DNA of 64,000 nucleotides from JAWOLE01 sp035263845 (GTDB lineage: Bacteria; Acidobacteriota; Thermoanaerobaculia; UBA5066; Gp7-AA6). A program made the translations under genes and the position numbers. The notes below the pieces were generated by a model. It searched no databases. It saw only the letters and a program-made list of their open reading frames with translations, and had not been told where the DNA came from. Below are positions 25,638 to 34,574 of this stretch, in pieces. The stretch lies in NCBI GenBank assembly GCA_035263845.1, contig DATFQY010000056.1:1-64000 (forward strand), in the 5' to 3' direction. Every line of letters starts with the position of its first letter. Positions within the stretch are counted from its first letter, which is position 1.

Positions 25638-27031
25638 GCCGTCTCTCCCGCCTCCGGGACGGCAATGGCCGGCGTGTCGGCGGCGATTCTCCACGCCCTT
25701 CCGGCCAGCAGCAGAAGCGGCAGAGCCGAGATCGGCCGCTGGAGCGGGAACCAGGTCAGTGCGCCGACGGCGCCGGCGGAAAGTAGCGCCAGGACGCCGA
25801 ACGTCTCGGCGCGCGCGGCGCCCGGTGGGAGCCGCTTCAAGGCGGCGAAGAGCCCCCGGAAGAGCAGCGCGACCGCGGCCAGCAGCGCCAGCGACCCCGG
25901 CACGCCGATCTCTCCGAACGGCTGGAGGTAGTCGCAGTGCGCCTCGCCGTAAGAGCTGGTCAGGAGCGGATTGACCAGCCGCCGGTGGGCCGCGACCTCG
26001 GCCCGCAGCCGGTGGGTCACGAATTCCTCGCCGTAGGTTCCCGGCCCGAACCCCAGCCACGGCCGGTCGCGCGCCATCTCCACCGCCGCGGCCCAGGCGC
26101 CGAGGCGGTAGGTCACGACGTGGTCCCAGTCTCCCTGCTTCATGGCCCAGACGGCTTCCGCCGCCCGAAGCCGCATCGGGCGGTAGGCGAGAACGATCGC
26201 CGCGGCGAAGACGACCAGGAGCGCGAGCGGGGCCGCCGCCCGCCGGCCAAACCGGGCGATCAACAGAAGGGCCGCGCCCGCGACGAAGGCGGAAAACGAA
26301 GTCAGGTTCCGGTTGATCATCAGCCCTCCGACGCTGACGGCGGCGCCGGCACACCCCGCGGCGCGAAGCAGCCGTCCGCGTCCGAGGAGGAGAGCCGCCA
26401 GGCAGGCGACTCCGGACAGCGCCAGGATGAAGGCCAGGTAGCCCGGGTTCCCGACGAACGCGCCGGTCGCCTCGCGGCTGCCGCGGGTCAGCAGCGGAAA
26501 CGGCTGCCAGTAGTTCCTCGCCTGGAGGAAGGAAACGACGGCGTTGATCCCGGCGACCGCGATGAACGCCGCGGCCAGGAAACCTTTCCGCCGCCCCAGG
26601 ACCCGGCTCGCGCCGATCGGAAGGAGGAGCGCGTACAGCGCCACGACGCGCAGGGCATCGAGGGAGAGCTGCCGGCGGGGGGACAGGAGCGCCGAGAGCG
26701 CCGCCGCCGCCAGGGCGAAGAGGAGGCAGCCCGCCGCGATCGCCGGTGCGCCGGCCCGCCCCCCGCCGGAAGGGAACGGGCTTCTCCAGCGCGAGAAACC
26801 GAGAGCCGCCAGCGCCGACCCCGCGACGAACAGGATGGCCACGAGCCGCTTGGGCGCGTCGAAGGAGTTGTCGGCCCCCGAGTCCACGACGAGCCCCACC
26901 GCGAAGAACCCGAGGGCCAGGATGCCTGCCGCGGCGGCCCCGGAGATGTCCCGCGGGGGGCGGACCGCGGCCGCGGACGGAGGAGCCTCGGGCCGCGGTT
27001 CCCGCGCCGCCCTCTTCCTTTTTTTCGACAT
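25634..27031 (-). CDS. O-antigen ligase-like membrane protein (Wzy_C family)
   Basis: A 465-residue protein. After a basic N-terminus there are about 11-12 hydrophobic helices and the family block YRLGAWAAAVEMARDRPWLGFGPGTYGEEF, followed by a large loop (about 340-385, AHCDYLQPFGEIGVPG) typical of the WaaL/Wzy_C (PF04932) family. These enzymes polymerise or ligate undecaprenol-linked glycans at the periplasmic face; ligase and polymerase cannot be told apart from sequence. It overlaps the downstream TPR gene and diverges from the penicillin-binding protein gene. Confidence 0.88.
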   Translation of the reverse strand: MSKKRKRAAREPRPEAPPSAAAVRPPRDISGAAAAGILALGFFAVGLVVDSGADNSFDAPKRLVAILFVAGSALAALGFSRWRSPFPSGGGRAGAPAIAAGCLLFALAAAALSALLSPRRQLSLDALRVVALYALLLPIGASRVLGRRKGFLAAAFIAVAGINAVVSFLQARNYWQPFPLLTRGSREATGAFVGNPGYLAFILALSGVACLAALLLGRGRLLRAAGCAGAAVSVGGLMINRNLTSFSAFVAGAALLLIARFGRRAAAPLALLVVFAAAIVLAYRPMRLRAAEAVWAMKQGDWDHVVTYRLGAWAAAVEMARDRPWLGFGPGTYGEEFVTHRLRAEVAAHRRLVNPLLTSSYGEAHCDYLQPFGEIGVPGSLALLAAVALLFRGLFAALKRLPPGAARAETFGVLALLSAGAVGALTWFPLQRPISALPLLLLAGRAWRIAADTPAIAVPEAGETA

Positions 27032-27098
27032 CTCCAGCCATTAGAGCATCACGGAATGACGAATAGACGCCTCGATTTCTTCGTTATCTCCTGCGTCC

Positions 27099-29444
27099 AT
27101 GACGACGTCCGCGACGCTCCGACGCCGCCGGGTGCTCCTGCACATGTGGGTGTACCGTCACCGCGTCGCGATCCTGGCCACCGCCGGGATCTTCCTGGCC
27201 GCCGGGCTCGGCGCCCTCGCCTACTTCACCTCAATCGTCGTTACGCGCTTCGAAGGGCATCGCTGGAACCTCCCCTCGCGGATCTACTCCGACATCGACG
27301 TCCTTCGTCCCGGCGAAAGCGGTGCCCCCGAGAAGCTCGTCGCGAAGCTCGAGCGGCTGCTCTACCAGCCCACCGAGGGCGTCCCGGACCGGGCAGGACA
27401 CTTCCGCCGGCAGGGCAACGTCGTGGAGGTCTTCACCCGCAACTTCCGGTATCCCGGGAAGGACTTTCACGGGTTCTCCTCCCGGGTGGAGTTCTCGGGA
27501 GGCAAGGTCGTCTCGGTCAAGGACGTTTCCGGCGGCGACGTTCCGGCCCTGGTCGTCGAGCCGGAGCGCCTGGGCTCGGTCTTCGGCGACGAGTTCCAGG
27601 ACCGCACCCTCGTCCGGCTGGAGGACCTTCCCCAGAGCCTCAAGGACGCCGTGCTCGTCACGGAGGACCGGGACTTCTACCGGCACTCGGGGGTCTCGAT
27701 CCGCCGGCTCCTGGGCGCGGCGTTCTCCAACTTCCGCAACAAGGGAGGGGTGCAGGGCGGCTCGACGCTGACGCAGCAGCTCGTCAAGAACCTCTACCTC
27801 TCGCCGGCCCGCACATTCCGCCGCAAGGCGCTCGAGGCGGTGCTCGCGGTCATCCTCGACGCCCGCTACTCCAAGGACGAGATCTTCGAGGCGTACTTCA
27901 ACGAGATCTACCTCGGGCAGCATGGATCGGTGGCCGTCAACGGGGTCGGGGAGGCCGCCCGGCACTACTTCGGAAAGGACCCGAGCGACGTGGACCTGGC
28001 CGAGTCGGCGACGATCGCCGGGATGATCAAGGCGCCCAACTCCTACTCGCCCGAGCACAACCCGGCCCGGTCGAAGCAGCGGCGCGACCTCGTGCTGAAG
28101 ATGATGCGCGAGGAGAAGAAAATCGACGACGCGGCGCTGGCGAAGGCGCTGGCAGAGCCTCTCGTCACGACGTCCCGAATGGAGGAGCGCACGATCGCTC
28201 CGCACTTCGTGGACTTCGTCAAGCGGGAGCTGCAGGCGCGCTTCTCGCGGGAGCTGAAGACCGAGGGCCTCCAGATCTACACGACTCTCGACGTGGACCT
28301 CCAGCGCTCCGCCCAGCGCGCGATCACCCAGGGGCTCTCCTCGCTCGAGAAGAACTACCGCCGGCTCGCGGTCCGGGCGAAGGAGGATCCGCTGCAGGGC
28401 GCGTTGATCGCGCTCGAGCCCCGGACCGGCTCGGTCCGCGCGTTCGTCGGCGGGCGCGACTACCGCGTTTCCCAGTTCAACCGCGTCACGCAGGCGCACC
28501 GCCAGCCGGGGTCGCTGTTCAAGCCGTTCGTGTACCTGGCCGCCTTCGCCCGGCGCGACATGGAGAAGCCGATCACCCCGGCGACGATCCTCGAGGACAC
28601 GCCGATCACCGTGACGTGGGGACGCGGGACGGAAGGGGAGCAGTGGAGTCCCCACGACTACGACGGCGAGTACCGGGGCTCGATGTCCGTTCGGAAGGCG
28701 CTGGAGCTCTCGATCAACATCCCGACGGTGCGCACGGCGCTCGCGACCGGACTGCCGACGGTGATGGCGACCGCCCGGGCGGCGGGAGTCGGCTCGGAGC
28801 TTCGCCCCTACCCCTCGGTCGCGCTGGGCGCCTTCGAGGTCTCGCCGCTGGAGATCGCCTCGGCCTACTCGGTCTTCGCCAACCTCGGCGTCCGCGTCGA
28901 GCCGATCGCGATCGTCGGCGTCGTCACGAGCGACGGCCGCGTCCTCGAGCGCAAGGAGACCCCGCTCGCTCCCGTGCTCCCCGCCGACGCGGTCTTCCTC
29001 GTCAACTCGCTGATGCGGGGCGCCGTGGACCGCGGAACGGCCAGTGCGGCGCGGTCGGGCGGGATCAAGGGGATCCTCGCCGGCAAGACCGGCACGACCA
29101 ACGACTACCGCGACGCCTGGTTCATCGGCTTCTCGCCGCGCTTCCTCGCCGCCGTCTGGGTCGGGTACGACGACAACCGCCCGGTGCGATTGACGGGCAC
29201 GCAGGCCGCGGTCCCGATCTTCGCGGATTTCTCGAAGTCGCTGCCGGCGCAGTACTTCACGGAAAACTTCCCGGTCCCCTCCGACATCGTGACGGCGGAG
29301 ATCGACCCGGACACCGGCTACCTCGCCACACCCGACTGCCCGCGCCGGATGACGGAGGTCTTCATCGCGGACACGCAGCCGACGATGAGCTGCCCGATCC
29401 ATCGGTTCTCCGCGCCGCTGCCCGTCGAGGGGGCGTTCAACTGA
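27099..29444 (+). CDS. Bifunctional class A penicillin-binding protein (PBP1B-like)
   Basis: A 781-residue protein with one N-terminal helix (about residues 25-47) and a UB2H-like region before the enzymatic parts, which favours the PBP1B type. The GT51 transglycosylase shows Glu189 in EDRDFYRHSG and GGSTLTQQLVKN. The transpeptidase has Ser472-LF-Lys475 (QPGSLFKPF), SIN in LELSINIPT and Lys663-Thr-Gly (KTGTTND). It polymerises and crosslinks peptidoglycan in the periplasm. The C-terminus has cysteines (CPRRM, SCPIH). The gene is immediately followed by a paired dispersed repeat. Confidence 0.94.
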   Translation: MTTSATLRRRRVLLHMWVYRHRVAILATAGIFLAAGLGALAYFTSIVVTRFEGHRWNLPSRIYSDIDVLRPGESGAPEKLVAKLERLLYQPTEGVPDRAGHFRRQGNVVEVFTRNFRYPGKDFHGFSSRVEFSGGKVVSVKDVSGGDVPALVVEPERLGSVFGDEFQDRTLVRLEDLPQSLKDAVLVTEDRDFYRHSGVSIRRLLGAAFSNFRNKGGVQGGSTLTQQLVKNLYLSPARTFRRKALEAVLAVILDARYSKDEIFEAYFNEIYLGQHGSVAVNGVGEAARHYFGKDPSDVDLAESATIAGMIKAPNSYSPEHNPARSKQRRDLVLKMMREEKKIDDAALAKALAEPLVTTSRMEERTIAPHFVDFVKRELQARFSRELKTEGLQIYTTLDVDLQRSAQRAITQGLSSLEKNYRRLAVRAKEDPLQGALIALEPRTGSVRAFVGGRDYRVSQFNRVTQAHRQPGSLFKPFVYLAAFARRDMEKPITPATILEDTPITVTWGRGTEGEQWSPHDYDGEYRGSMSVRKALELSINIPTVRTALATGLPTVMATARAAGVGSELRPYPSVALGAFEVSPLEIASAYSVFANLGVRVEPIAIVGVVTSDGRVLERKETPLAPVLPADAVFLVNSLMRGAVDRGTASAARSGGIKGILAGKTGTTNDYRDAWFIGFSPRFLAAVWVGYDDNRPVRLTGTQAAVPIFADFSKSLPAQYFTENFPVPSDIVTAEIDPDTGYLATPDCPRRMTEVFIADTQPTMSCPIHRFSAPLPVEGAFN

Positions 29445-29445
29445 T

Positions 29446-29539
29446 CCCCTTGTCATCCTGAGGAGCGAAGCGACGAAGGATCTGCTCCGCCACGGGCACG
29501 ACGGGGGTAGATCCTTCGCTTCGCTCAGGATGACAAGGG
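29446..29539. repeat. Dispersed CCTTGTCATCCTGAG element, inverted pair (copies 2 and 3)
   Basis: CCCCTTGTCATCCTGAGGAG..GAAGGATCT (29446-29482) is mirrored by AGATCCTTCGCTTCGCTCAGGATGACAAGGG (29509-29539), so the two arms can fold into one imperfect hairpin. It begins 2 bases after the PBP stop and could end transcription before uvrA. The right arm with its upstream GCACGACGGGGGTAG is nearly identical to 8108-8151. Confidence 0.9.
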
Positions 29540-29560
29540 TCTGATAGATTGAGCTGTTCG

Positions 29561-32458
29561 ATGGAAGAACAATCTCCGATCCGGATAAGGGGCGCGCGCA
29601 CCCACAACCTGAAGGACGTGTCGGTCACGATCCCGACGGGGAGCCTGACCGTCATCACGGGTGTCTCGGGATCGGGGAAGTCCTCGCTCGCCTTCGACAC
29701 GCTTTACGCCGAGGGGCAGAGGCGGTACGCGGAGAGCCTTTCGACCTACGCGCGGCAGTTCCTCGAAAGGCTCGACCGGCCGGACGTGGACTCCATCGAG
29801 CCCGTGCCGCCCGCGATCGCCCTCGAGCAGAAGAACGGTGTTCGCAACGCCCGCTCGACCGTCGGCACCCAGACGGAGATCACGGATTCCCTGCGCCTGC
29901 TCTTCGCCCACGGCGGGACGGTCTTCTGCCCCTCCTGCGGAGTGGCCGCCGTGCCGGGAGGCGTGGACCGGGCCGTCGAGGAGATCTTCTCGACCGACGC
30001 CGGGTCGCGGGTGACCCTCGTTGCACCCCTCGCCTGGAAGCGCGACGGCTCGAGGCGCTCCCGGCGCGCCGCCCGCGAAGACCGCATCCGGGTGGAGGAG
30101 TTGAAACGCGCCGGCTTTTTCCGGGCGTTGTCGCCGCAGGGAGAGACCGTCGAGATCGGCGAGGACGTCGAAGGGCTGCTGGATCCGCAGGGCTGTCTTC
30201 CGGTCGTCGTCGGGCGCTTCGTCGTTCGCGAGGAGTCGCGCGCCGAGGTGGCCGCAGCCGCCGACACCGCGTTCGCGATGGCCGGCTCGCTCGTCGCGGT
30301 CTTCGACGGGCGGACGAGGACGTTCCGGCGGGGGCTTCACTGCCCGCGGTGCGGGGCGGACTTCCGCGACCCGACGCCCGCTCTCTTCGCGTTCAACTCG
30401 CCGCTGGGAGCGTGCCCGGCCTGCCAGGGGTTCGGCCGAGTCATCGGGGTGGACCTCGAGAAGGTCATCCCCGACCCGGAGCTGACGCTGTCGGACCGGC
30501 CGGTCGCGCCGTGGAACACGCCGGCCTACGAGTCGGCCTACCGCGACCTCTTCCGGGCCTGCCGGCGCTACTCGGTGCGGACGGACATCCCGGTGGGGCG
30601 GCTCTCGGCGCACGAGCGCGAGGTCCTGATCAAGGGCCGCGGGGACTTCTACGGCGTCAACGGCTTCTTCGACTGGCTGGAGACCAAGCGCTACAAGATC
30701 CACGTCCGGGTGCTGCTCGCGCGGTACCGCGCCTACACGCTCTGTCCCGAGTGCCGCGGCGCGCGGCTCACCCCGGCCGCGCTGTCGGTGCGCCTCCGCG
30801 GGAAGACGATCGCGGAGCTCTCGGATCTGCCCCTGTCGGAGCTCGCCAAGTGGTTCGACGCGCTCCAGCTCAGTCCGGCGGAACAGGAGAGGCTCTCCTC
30901 GGTGGTCTCCGAGATCCGCTCGCGCGTGCGCTACATGAACGAGGTCGGGCTCGACTACCTGACGCTGTCCCGGGCCGCGCGGACGCTCTCGGGCGGAGAG
31001 GCGCAGAGGATCGGACTCGCCTCGGCCCTCGGCGGCGCGCTGACGGGGACCCTTTACGTCCTGGACGAGCCGACGATCGGCCTCCACGCCGCCGACACGC
31101 GCCGGCTCCTCGCGATCCTGCGTCGGTTGGCCGACCGCGGCAACACGGTCGTCGTCGTCGAGCACGACCCCGAGGTCATCGAGGCCGCGGACCACGTCCT
31201 CGACCTCGGCCCCGGCGCCGGCTCGCTCGGCGGCCGGCTTCTCTTCGAGGGAACCCCCCGAGCTCTGTCCCGCATCAAATCCTCCGCCACAGCCGACCTC
31301 CTACGCCTCCGTGCTCTCGCCCGCGTCGATCACAAATCACAAATCACAAATCACAAATCCCCGCCCGGCGGGCACGCCGGGCGGCTCGTTCCCTTCCGCC
31401 GCGCCGAAGGCTCCCTGACCGTCGTCGGCGCGCGCGAGCACAACCTTCAGGACTTGACGGTTCGATTTCCGCTCGGGCGCTTAGTCGGCGTCTCCGGCGT
31501 CTCCGGGTCGGGGAAGTCCACGCTGGTCCGCGACATCCTCTACAACTCGTACGCCCGGCGGGTCAAAGGGATCGTGGCGCTGGACGTCGGCGCGCACGAC
31601 CGCGTCGAGGGGTTGGAGAACGTGGCGGACATCCAGATGGTGGACCAGGCGCCCCTCGGACGCTCCGCGCGCTCCAACCCCGTGACCTACGTCAAGGCGT
31701 GGGACGAGGTCCGGCGCGTCTACGCGCGGACCGCCCGCGCGGTCTCCCGCGGGATCACCGCGCGGGACTTCTCCTTCAATTCGCCTGGCGGGCGCTGCGA
31801 GGCCTGCCGGGGAACCGGCTGGCAGACCATCGACATGCAGTTCCTCGCCGACGTCACGGTCGCCTGCGACGCGTGCGACGGCCGGCGTTTCCAGAACCGC
31901 GTGCTGGCCGTCCGCCACCGCGGCAAGAACATCGACGACGTGCTGGAGATGACCGTGACCGAGGCGGCGCGCTTCTTCTCCGACAACGTGCGGATCGTCC
32001 GCAGGCTCCAGCCGCTGCTGGAGACGGGGCTGGGGTACGTCACCCTGGGCCAGCCGACGGCGACGCTTTCCGGGGGAGAGGCCCAGCGGCTGAAGCTCGC
32101 CTCGTTCCTGGACTCCCGGCCGGCGCCGGGCCGCGGGACGCTCTTTCTGTTCGACGAGCCGACCACGGGGCTCCACGCCTCCGACGTGGACCGGCTGCTC
32201 GCGACCTTCCGGCGGCTGATCCTCCTCGGCCACTCTGTCGTTTCCATCGAGCACAACCTGCAATTCCTCTCCGCCTGCGACTGGATGGTGGACCTGGGGC
32301 CCGGTGGCGGCGAGCGTGGAGGGCGCCTCGTGGCCGAAGGGCCGCCGGAGGAGATCCGGCGCGCTCCCGCGAGCGTCACCGGGCGGTTTCTCGCGGAGCT
32401 CGCGCCGCCGCTTCCCCCGGATTCCCGAAAGGCTTCCGATGCCGGCCGTAACTCCTAG
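29561..32458 (+). CDS. uvrA: Excinuclease ABC subunit A
   Basis: A 965-residue UvrA. The first ATPase half has Walker A GVSGSGKSSL near residue 37 and signature TLSGGEAQRIGLASALGG; the second has GVSGSGKSTL near 648, TLSGGEAQRLKLASFLDS and FLFDEPTTGLHASDVDRLL. Zinc-finger-like modules are CPRC..CPAC and, in the second half, CEAC..CDAC. It scans DNA for bulky damage with UvrB. The ATG at 29561 is chosen over an earlier in-frame TTG (29549). Between the halves the sequence HKSQITNHKSPPGG is encoded by a heptanucleotide DNA repeat plus a hairpin (31331-31384). uvrB is not in the window. Confidence 0.93.
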   Translation: MEEQSPIRIRGARTHNLKDVSVTIPTGSLTVITGVSGSGKSSLAFDTLYAEGQRRYAESLSTYARQFLERLDRPDVDSIEPVPPAIALEQKNGVRNARSTVGTQTEITDSLRLLFAHGGTVFCPSCGVAAVPGGVDRAVEEIFSTDAGSRVTLVAPLAWKRDGSRRSRRAAREDRIRVEELKRAGFFRALSPQGETVEIGEDVEGLLDPQGCLPVVVGRFVVREESRAEVAAAADTAFAMAGSLVAVFDGRTRTFRRGLHCPRCGADFRDPTPALFAFNSPLGACPACQGFGRVIGVDLEKVIPDPELTLSDRPVAPWNTPAYESAYRDLFRACRRYSVRTDIPVGRLSAHEREVLIKGRGDFYGVNGFFDWLETKRYKIHVRVLLARYRAYTLCPECRGARLTPAALSVRLRGKTIAELSDLPLSELAKWFDALQLSPAEQERLSSVVSEIRSRVRYMNEVGLDYLTLSRAARTLSGGEAQRIGLASALGGALTGTLYVLDEPTIGLHAADTRRLLAILRRLADRGNTVVVVEHDPEVIEAADHVLDLGPGAGSLGGRLLFEGTPRALSRIKSSATADLLRLRALARVDHKSQITNHKSPPGGHAGRLVPFRRAEGSLTVVGAREHNLQDLTVRFPLGRLVGVSGVSGSGKSTLVRDILYNSYARRVKGIVALDVGAHDRVEGLENVADIQMVDQAPLGRSARSNPVTYVKAWDEVRRVYARTARAVSRGITARDFSFNSPGGRCEACRGTGWQTIDMQFLADVTVACDACDGRRFQNRVLAVRHRGKNIDDVLEMTVTEAARFFSDNVRIVRRLQPLLETGLGYVTLGQPTATLSGGEAQRLKLASFLDSRPAPGRGTLFLFDEPTTGLHASDVDRLLATFRRLILLGHSVVSIEHNLQFLSACDWMVDLGPGGGERGGRLVAEGPPEEIRRAPASVTGRFLAELAPPLPPDSRKASDAGRNS
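31331..31384. repeat. Heptanucleotide repeat (CACAAAT)4 plus hairpin inside uvrA
   Basis: Four exact copies of CACAAAT (31331-31358) are followed by a perfect 10-bp inverted repeat, CCGCCCGGCG-GGCA-CGCCGGGCGG (31361-31384). The whole lies in frame within uvrA, at about residues 591-608, between the two ATPase halves. The unit is the complement of the TTTGTGA family seen at 6593 and 24244. Confidence 0.92.
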
Positions 32459-32526
32459 ACCCGGCGACGCACTAGCGGACAGGGCTCGCAATCAGGTAAG
32501 ATCACCCACGAAAAAAGAGTCGAAAA

Positions 32527-32841
32527 ATGTCCAGGCAGGCTAAAGAAGACAGGCGTTACCCTCGCCCGTTGCCCGATGTGCGCCGCGCCGCGCAGATGGC
32601 CTTGATCGGCCTGGCGTGGTCGTGGAATCCGACGCAGGACGGGGGCTTCGACGCGGTTTGCGTGTCGAAGTTCCTGAAGTACAAGGACGAGGTCCAGATC
32701 CGTTTTCATTCCGCGGGCGGAACGCTCGTCCGGATCCAGTCGATCTCGAAGAGCGGCCTGATCGATTTCGGGCAGAACAAGAAGCACATCCGCGAATTCT
32801 TCGACCAGCTCGACAATCAGCTTACCGGCACGTTTCGCTAG
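32527..32841 (+). CDS. Small protein of unknown function, weakly DUF1499-like
   Basis: A 104-residue soluble protein. The C-terminal half (EVQIRFHSAGGTLVRIQSISKSG, then DFGQNKKHIREFFDQL) resembles the 'RSxSRxGxxDxGxNRxRI' end of DUF1499 proteins, but the match is judged by eye and is weak. The N-terminus is basic and there is no signal peptide or membrane segment. No operon partner is obvious: 68 bases separate it from uvrA and 65 from the thioredoxin gene. Probably a real gene by its codon pattern. Confidence 0.6.
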   Translation: MSRQAKEDRRYPRPLPDVRRAAQMALIGLAWSWNPTQDGGFDAVCVSKFLKYKDEVQIRFHSAGGTLVRIQSISKSGLIDFGQNKKHIREFFDQLDNQLTGTFR

Positions 32842-32906
32842 TCCGACAGCCCGTCAGCCTGACAGCCCCGGTTTCCCGGCCGCGCATCTGCTATCCTCGC
32901 AAACCC

Positions 32907-33419
32907 GTGAGCAGCGTCCAGGCGCAGGCGCCGGTGAGGCCGGCGTGGCGATCGAAGATCCCCGCGGTCCTGTTCTGGATCGTCGTCGTCGCGGTCCTCG
33001 TCCGCGTGGGAACGGGCGTCCTTCACCGCAGCAGCGCCAGGCCGGACCAGGTGGGCCTGGTGAAGTGGCAGGACCTGGAGAAGGCCGCGGCGTCTTCCTT
33101 GCGTGAAAGCAAGCCCGTGATGTACGAATTCACCGCGGCCTGGTGCGGACCGTGTCACCGGCTCGAGCAGGAGGGCTGGGGCGACTCGGCGATCGCGGGG
33201 ATCGTGAACCGGTCCTACGTTCCCGTCCGGATCGTGGACCGCGAGCGAGAAGACGGCCGCAACCCCGGGCCGATCGAGGACCTCGAGCGGAAGTACTCCG
33301 TTTCCGCCTTTCCGACCATCGTGATCGCCGCCTCCGACGGGAAGGTCCTGGGCAAGGTCGAAGGGTACGGCGGTCCGGATCGCCTCCGCCGGTTCCTGGA
33401 AGAGTCGCCCCGGAAATAG
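32907..33419 (+). CDS. Membrane-anchored thioredoxin-fold protein
   Basis: A 170-residue protein: an N-terminal membrane helix (IPAVLFWIVVVAVLVRVGTGV) followed by a thioredoxin-like domain of the Thioredoxin_7 type with the active site WCGPCHRLEQEGW and the cis-Pro in SAFPTIVIAA. The fold would face the periplasm and act as a disulfide or thiol reductase. Presence of the extra 'EQEGW..SAIAGIVNRSYVPVRIVDRERE' segment matches DsbD-C-terminal-like thioredoxins. GTG start at 32907; the frame is open further upstream but without homology. No partner such as DsbD is adjacent. Confidence 0.85.
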   Translation: MSSVQAQAPVRPAWRSKIPAVLFWIVVVAVLVRVGTGVLHRSSARPDQVGLVKWQDLEKAAASSLRESKPVMYEFTAAWCGPCHRLEQEGWGDSAIAGIVNRSYVPVRIVDREREDGRNPGPIEDLERKYSVSAFPTIVIAASDGKVLGKVEGYGGPDRLRRFLEESPRK

Positions 33420-33536
33420 GGGCACCACCGGGCGGGAGGGCCGAGCCTCACCCACACGGCACGCGGGGACCACGTCTCGCAGATCCGGCTGGGAATACGT
33501 GGTAGATTCTGGCGCTTTTTTTACGGGCCGATAGAC

Positions 33537-34574
33537 ATGATCGAAGTTCAGAGCCTGACCAAGAGATACGGAACGCACGCCGCGGTCGAGGAGGTGACCT
33601 TCTCCGTCGCTCAGGGGGAGATCGTCGGTTTCCTCGGGCCCAACGGGGCCGGCAAGACCACCACGATGCGCTGCCTGACCGGCTTCCTGCCTCCGAGCGA
33701 GGGATCCGCCCGGGTCGCCGGGCACGACATCGTCTCGGACTCGCGCAGCGCCCGGGCCAACACCGGGTACCTCCCCGAGTCCGCCGCGCTCTACCCCGAG
33801 ATGCGGGTGCGCGAGTACCTCGCCTACCGGGCGCGGCTGGAGGGGATCAAGGCATCCGAGATCCTCGACCGCGTCGAGGAGATCGTCGGGCTTTGCCTGC
33901 TCGAAGAAGTCGCCGACCGGAAGGTCGAGAACCTCTCGCGCGGGTATCGCCAGCGGACCGCTCTCGCGGGCTCGCTGGTGCACCAGCCGCCGGTCCTGAT
34001 CCTCGACGAGCCGACGGTGGGGCTCGACCCGGCCCAGATCATCAAGATCCGGGAGACGATCCGCGTCCTCGGGCGCGAGCGGGCCGTGCTCCTCTCGACG
34101 CACATCCTTCCCGAGGTGGACGCCGTCTGCGACCGGGTCCTGATCATCGACCGGGGGAGGATCGTCGCGGAGGGAACGCCCGAGGAGCTGCGCCGGCGCC
34201 TCGCGGGAACCCCCGTCGTCCGCGCCGCCTTCCGGGGCGAGGTCTCCTCGGTCGAGGCGCTCGGAGCGATCCCGGGCGTCGTCTCCGCGCAGCAGACGCC
34301 GGGAGTGGGCGAGACCCGGGTCCGGGTGGAGTGTGCCGAGGGCGCGGAGGTCTCCGAGGAGATTTTCCGCCTGGCGGTCTCGAAGGGGTGGGTCCTGCGG
34401 GAGCTCTCGCGGGAATCCGTCTCCCTCGAGGACGTCTTCGTCCGGCTGACGCACCACGAGGAGGCCGAGGCGGCGCCGCCGGAAGAGGCCGCCTCGGGAG
34501 AGGAACCGCTCGCGGGAGAAGCGCCGGAAGAGGCGGCCGCTTCCCGCGGGGAGTCGGCGAGGATCGAGTCGTGA
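33537..34574 (+). CDS. ABC transporter ATP-binding protein (GldA-like)
   Basis: A 345-residue ATPase: Walker A GPNGAGKTT, signature NLSRGYRQRTALAGSL (an LSxGxxQR variant), Walker B VLILDEPTVGLD and the switch STHILPEVD. After residue about 215 there is a C-terminal extension (FRGEVSSVEAL, then a Glu/Ala-rich tail) common to the GldA/NatA type. With the permease and GldG-like proteins that follow, it forms a complete type II ABC export system. Related clusters are known as gliding-motility or uncharacterised exporters; the substrate is unknown. Start in 33537 and coupling to the permease by a GTGA overlap. Confidence 0.92.
   Translation: MIEVQSLTKRYGTHAAVEEVTFSVAQGEIVGFLGPNGAGKTTTMRCLTGFLPPSEGSARVAGHDIVSDSRSARANTGYLPESAALYPEMRVREYLAYRARLEGIKASEILDRVEEIVGLCLLEEVADRKVENLSRGYRQRTALAGSLVHQPPVLILDEPTVGLDPAQIIKIRETIRVLGRERAVLLSTHILPEVDAVCDRVLIIDRGRIVAEGTPEELRRRLAGTPVVRAAFRGEVSSVEALGAIPGVVSAQQTPGVGETRVRVECAEGAEVSEEIFRLAVSKGWVLRELSRESVSLEDVFVRLTHHEEAEAAPPEEAASGEEPLAGEAPEEAAASRGESARIES

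Noticed and set aside
25937..29461. 1174-codon frame over the O-antigen ligase and penicillin-binding protein genes
   Set aside because: Runs across a gene junction in the wrong frame; composition is shadow-like.
31331..31358. Heptamer array as a CRISPR array
   Set aside because: Unit is only 7 bases with no unique spacers, and no cas gene is present in the window.
31331..31384. The uvrA repeat as a frameshift or pseudogene mark
   Set aside because: The reading frame continues through the repeat and all later UvrA motifs are in frame and intact.
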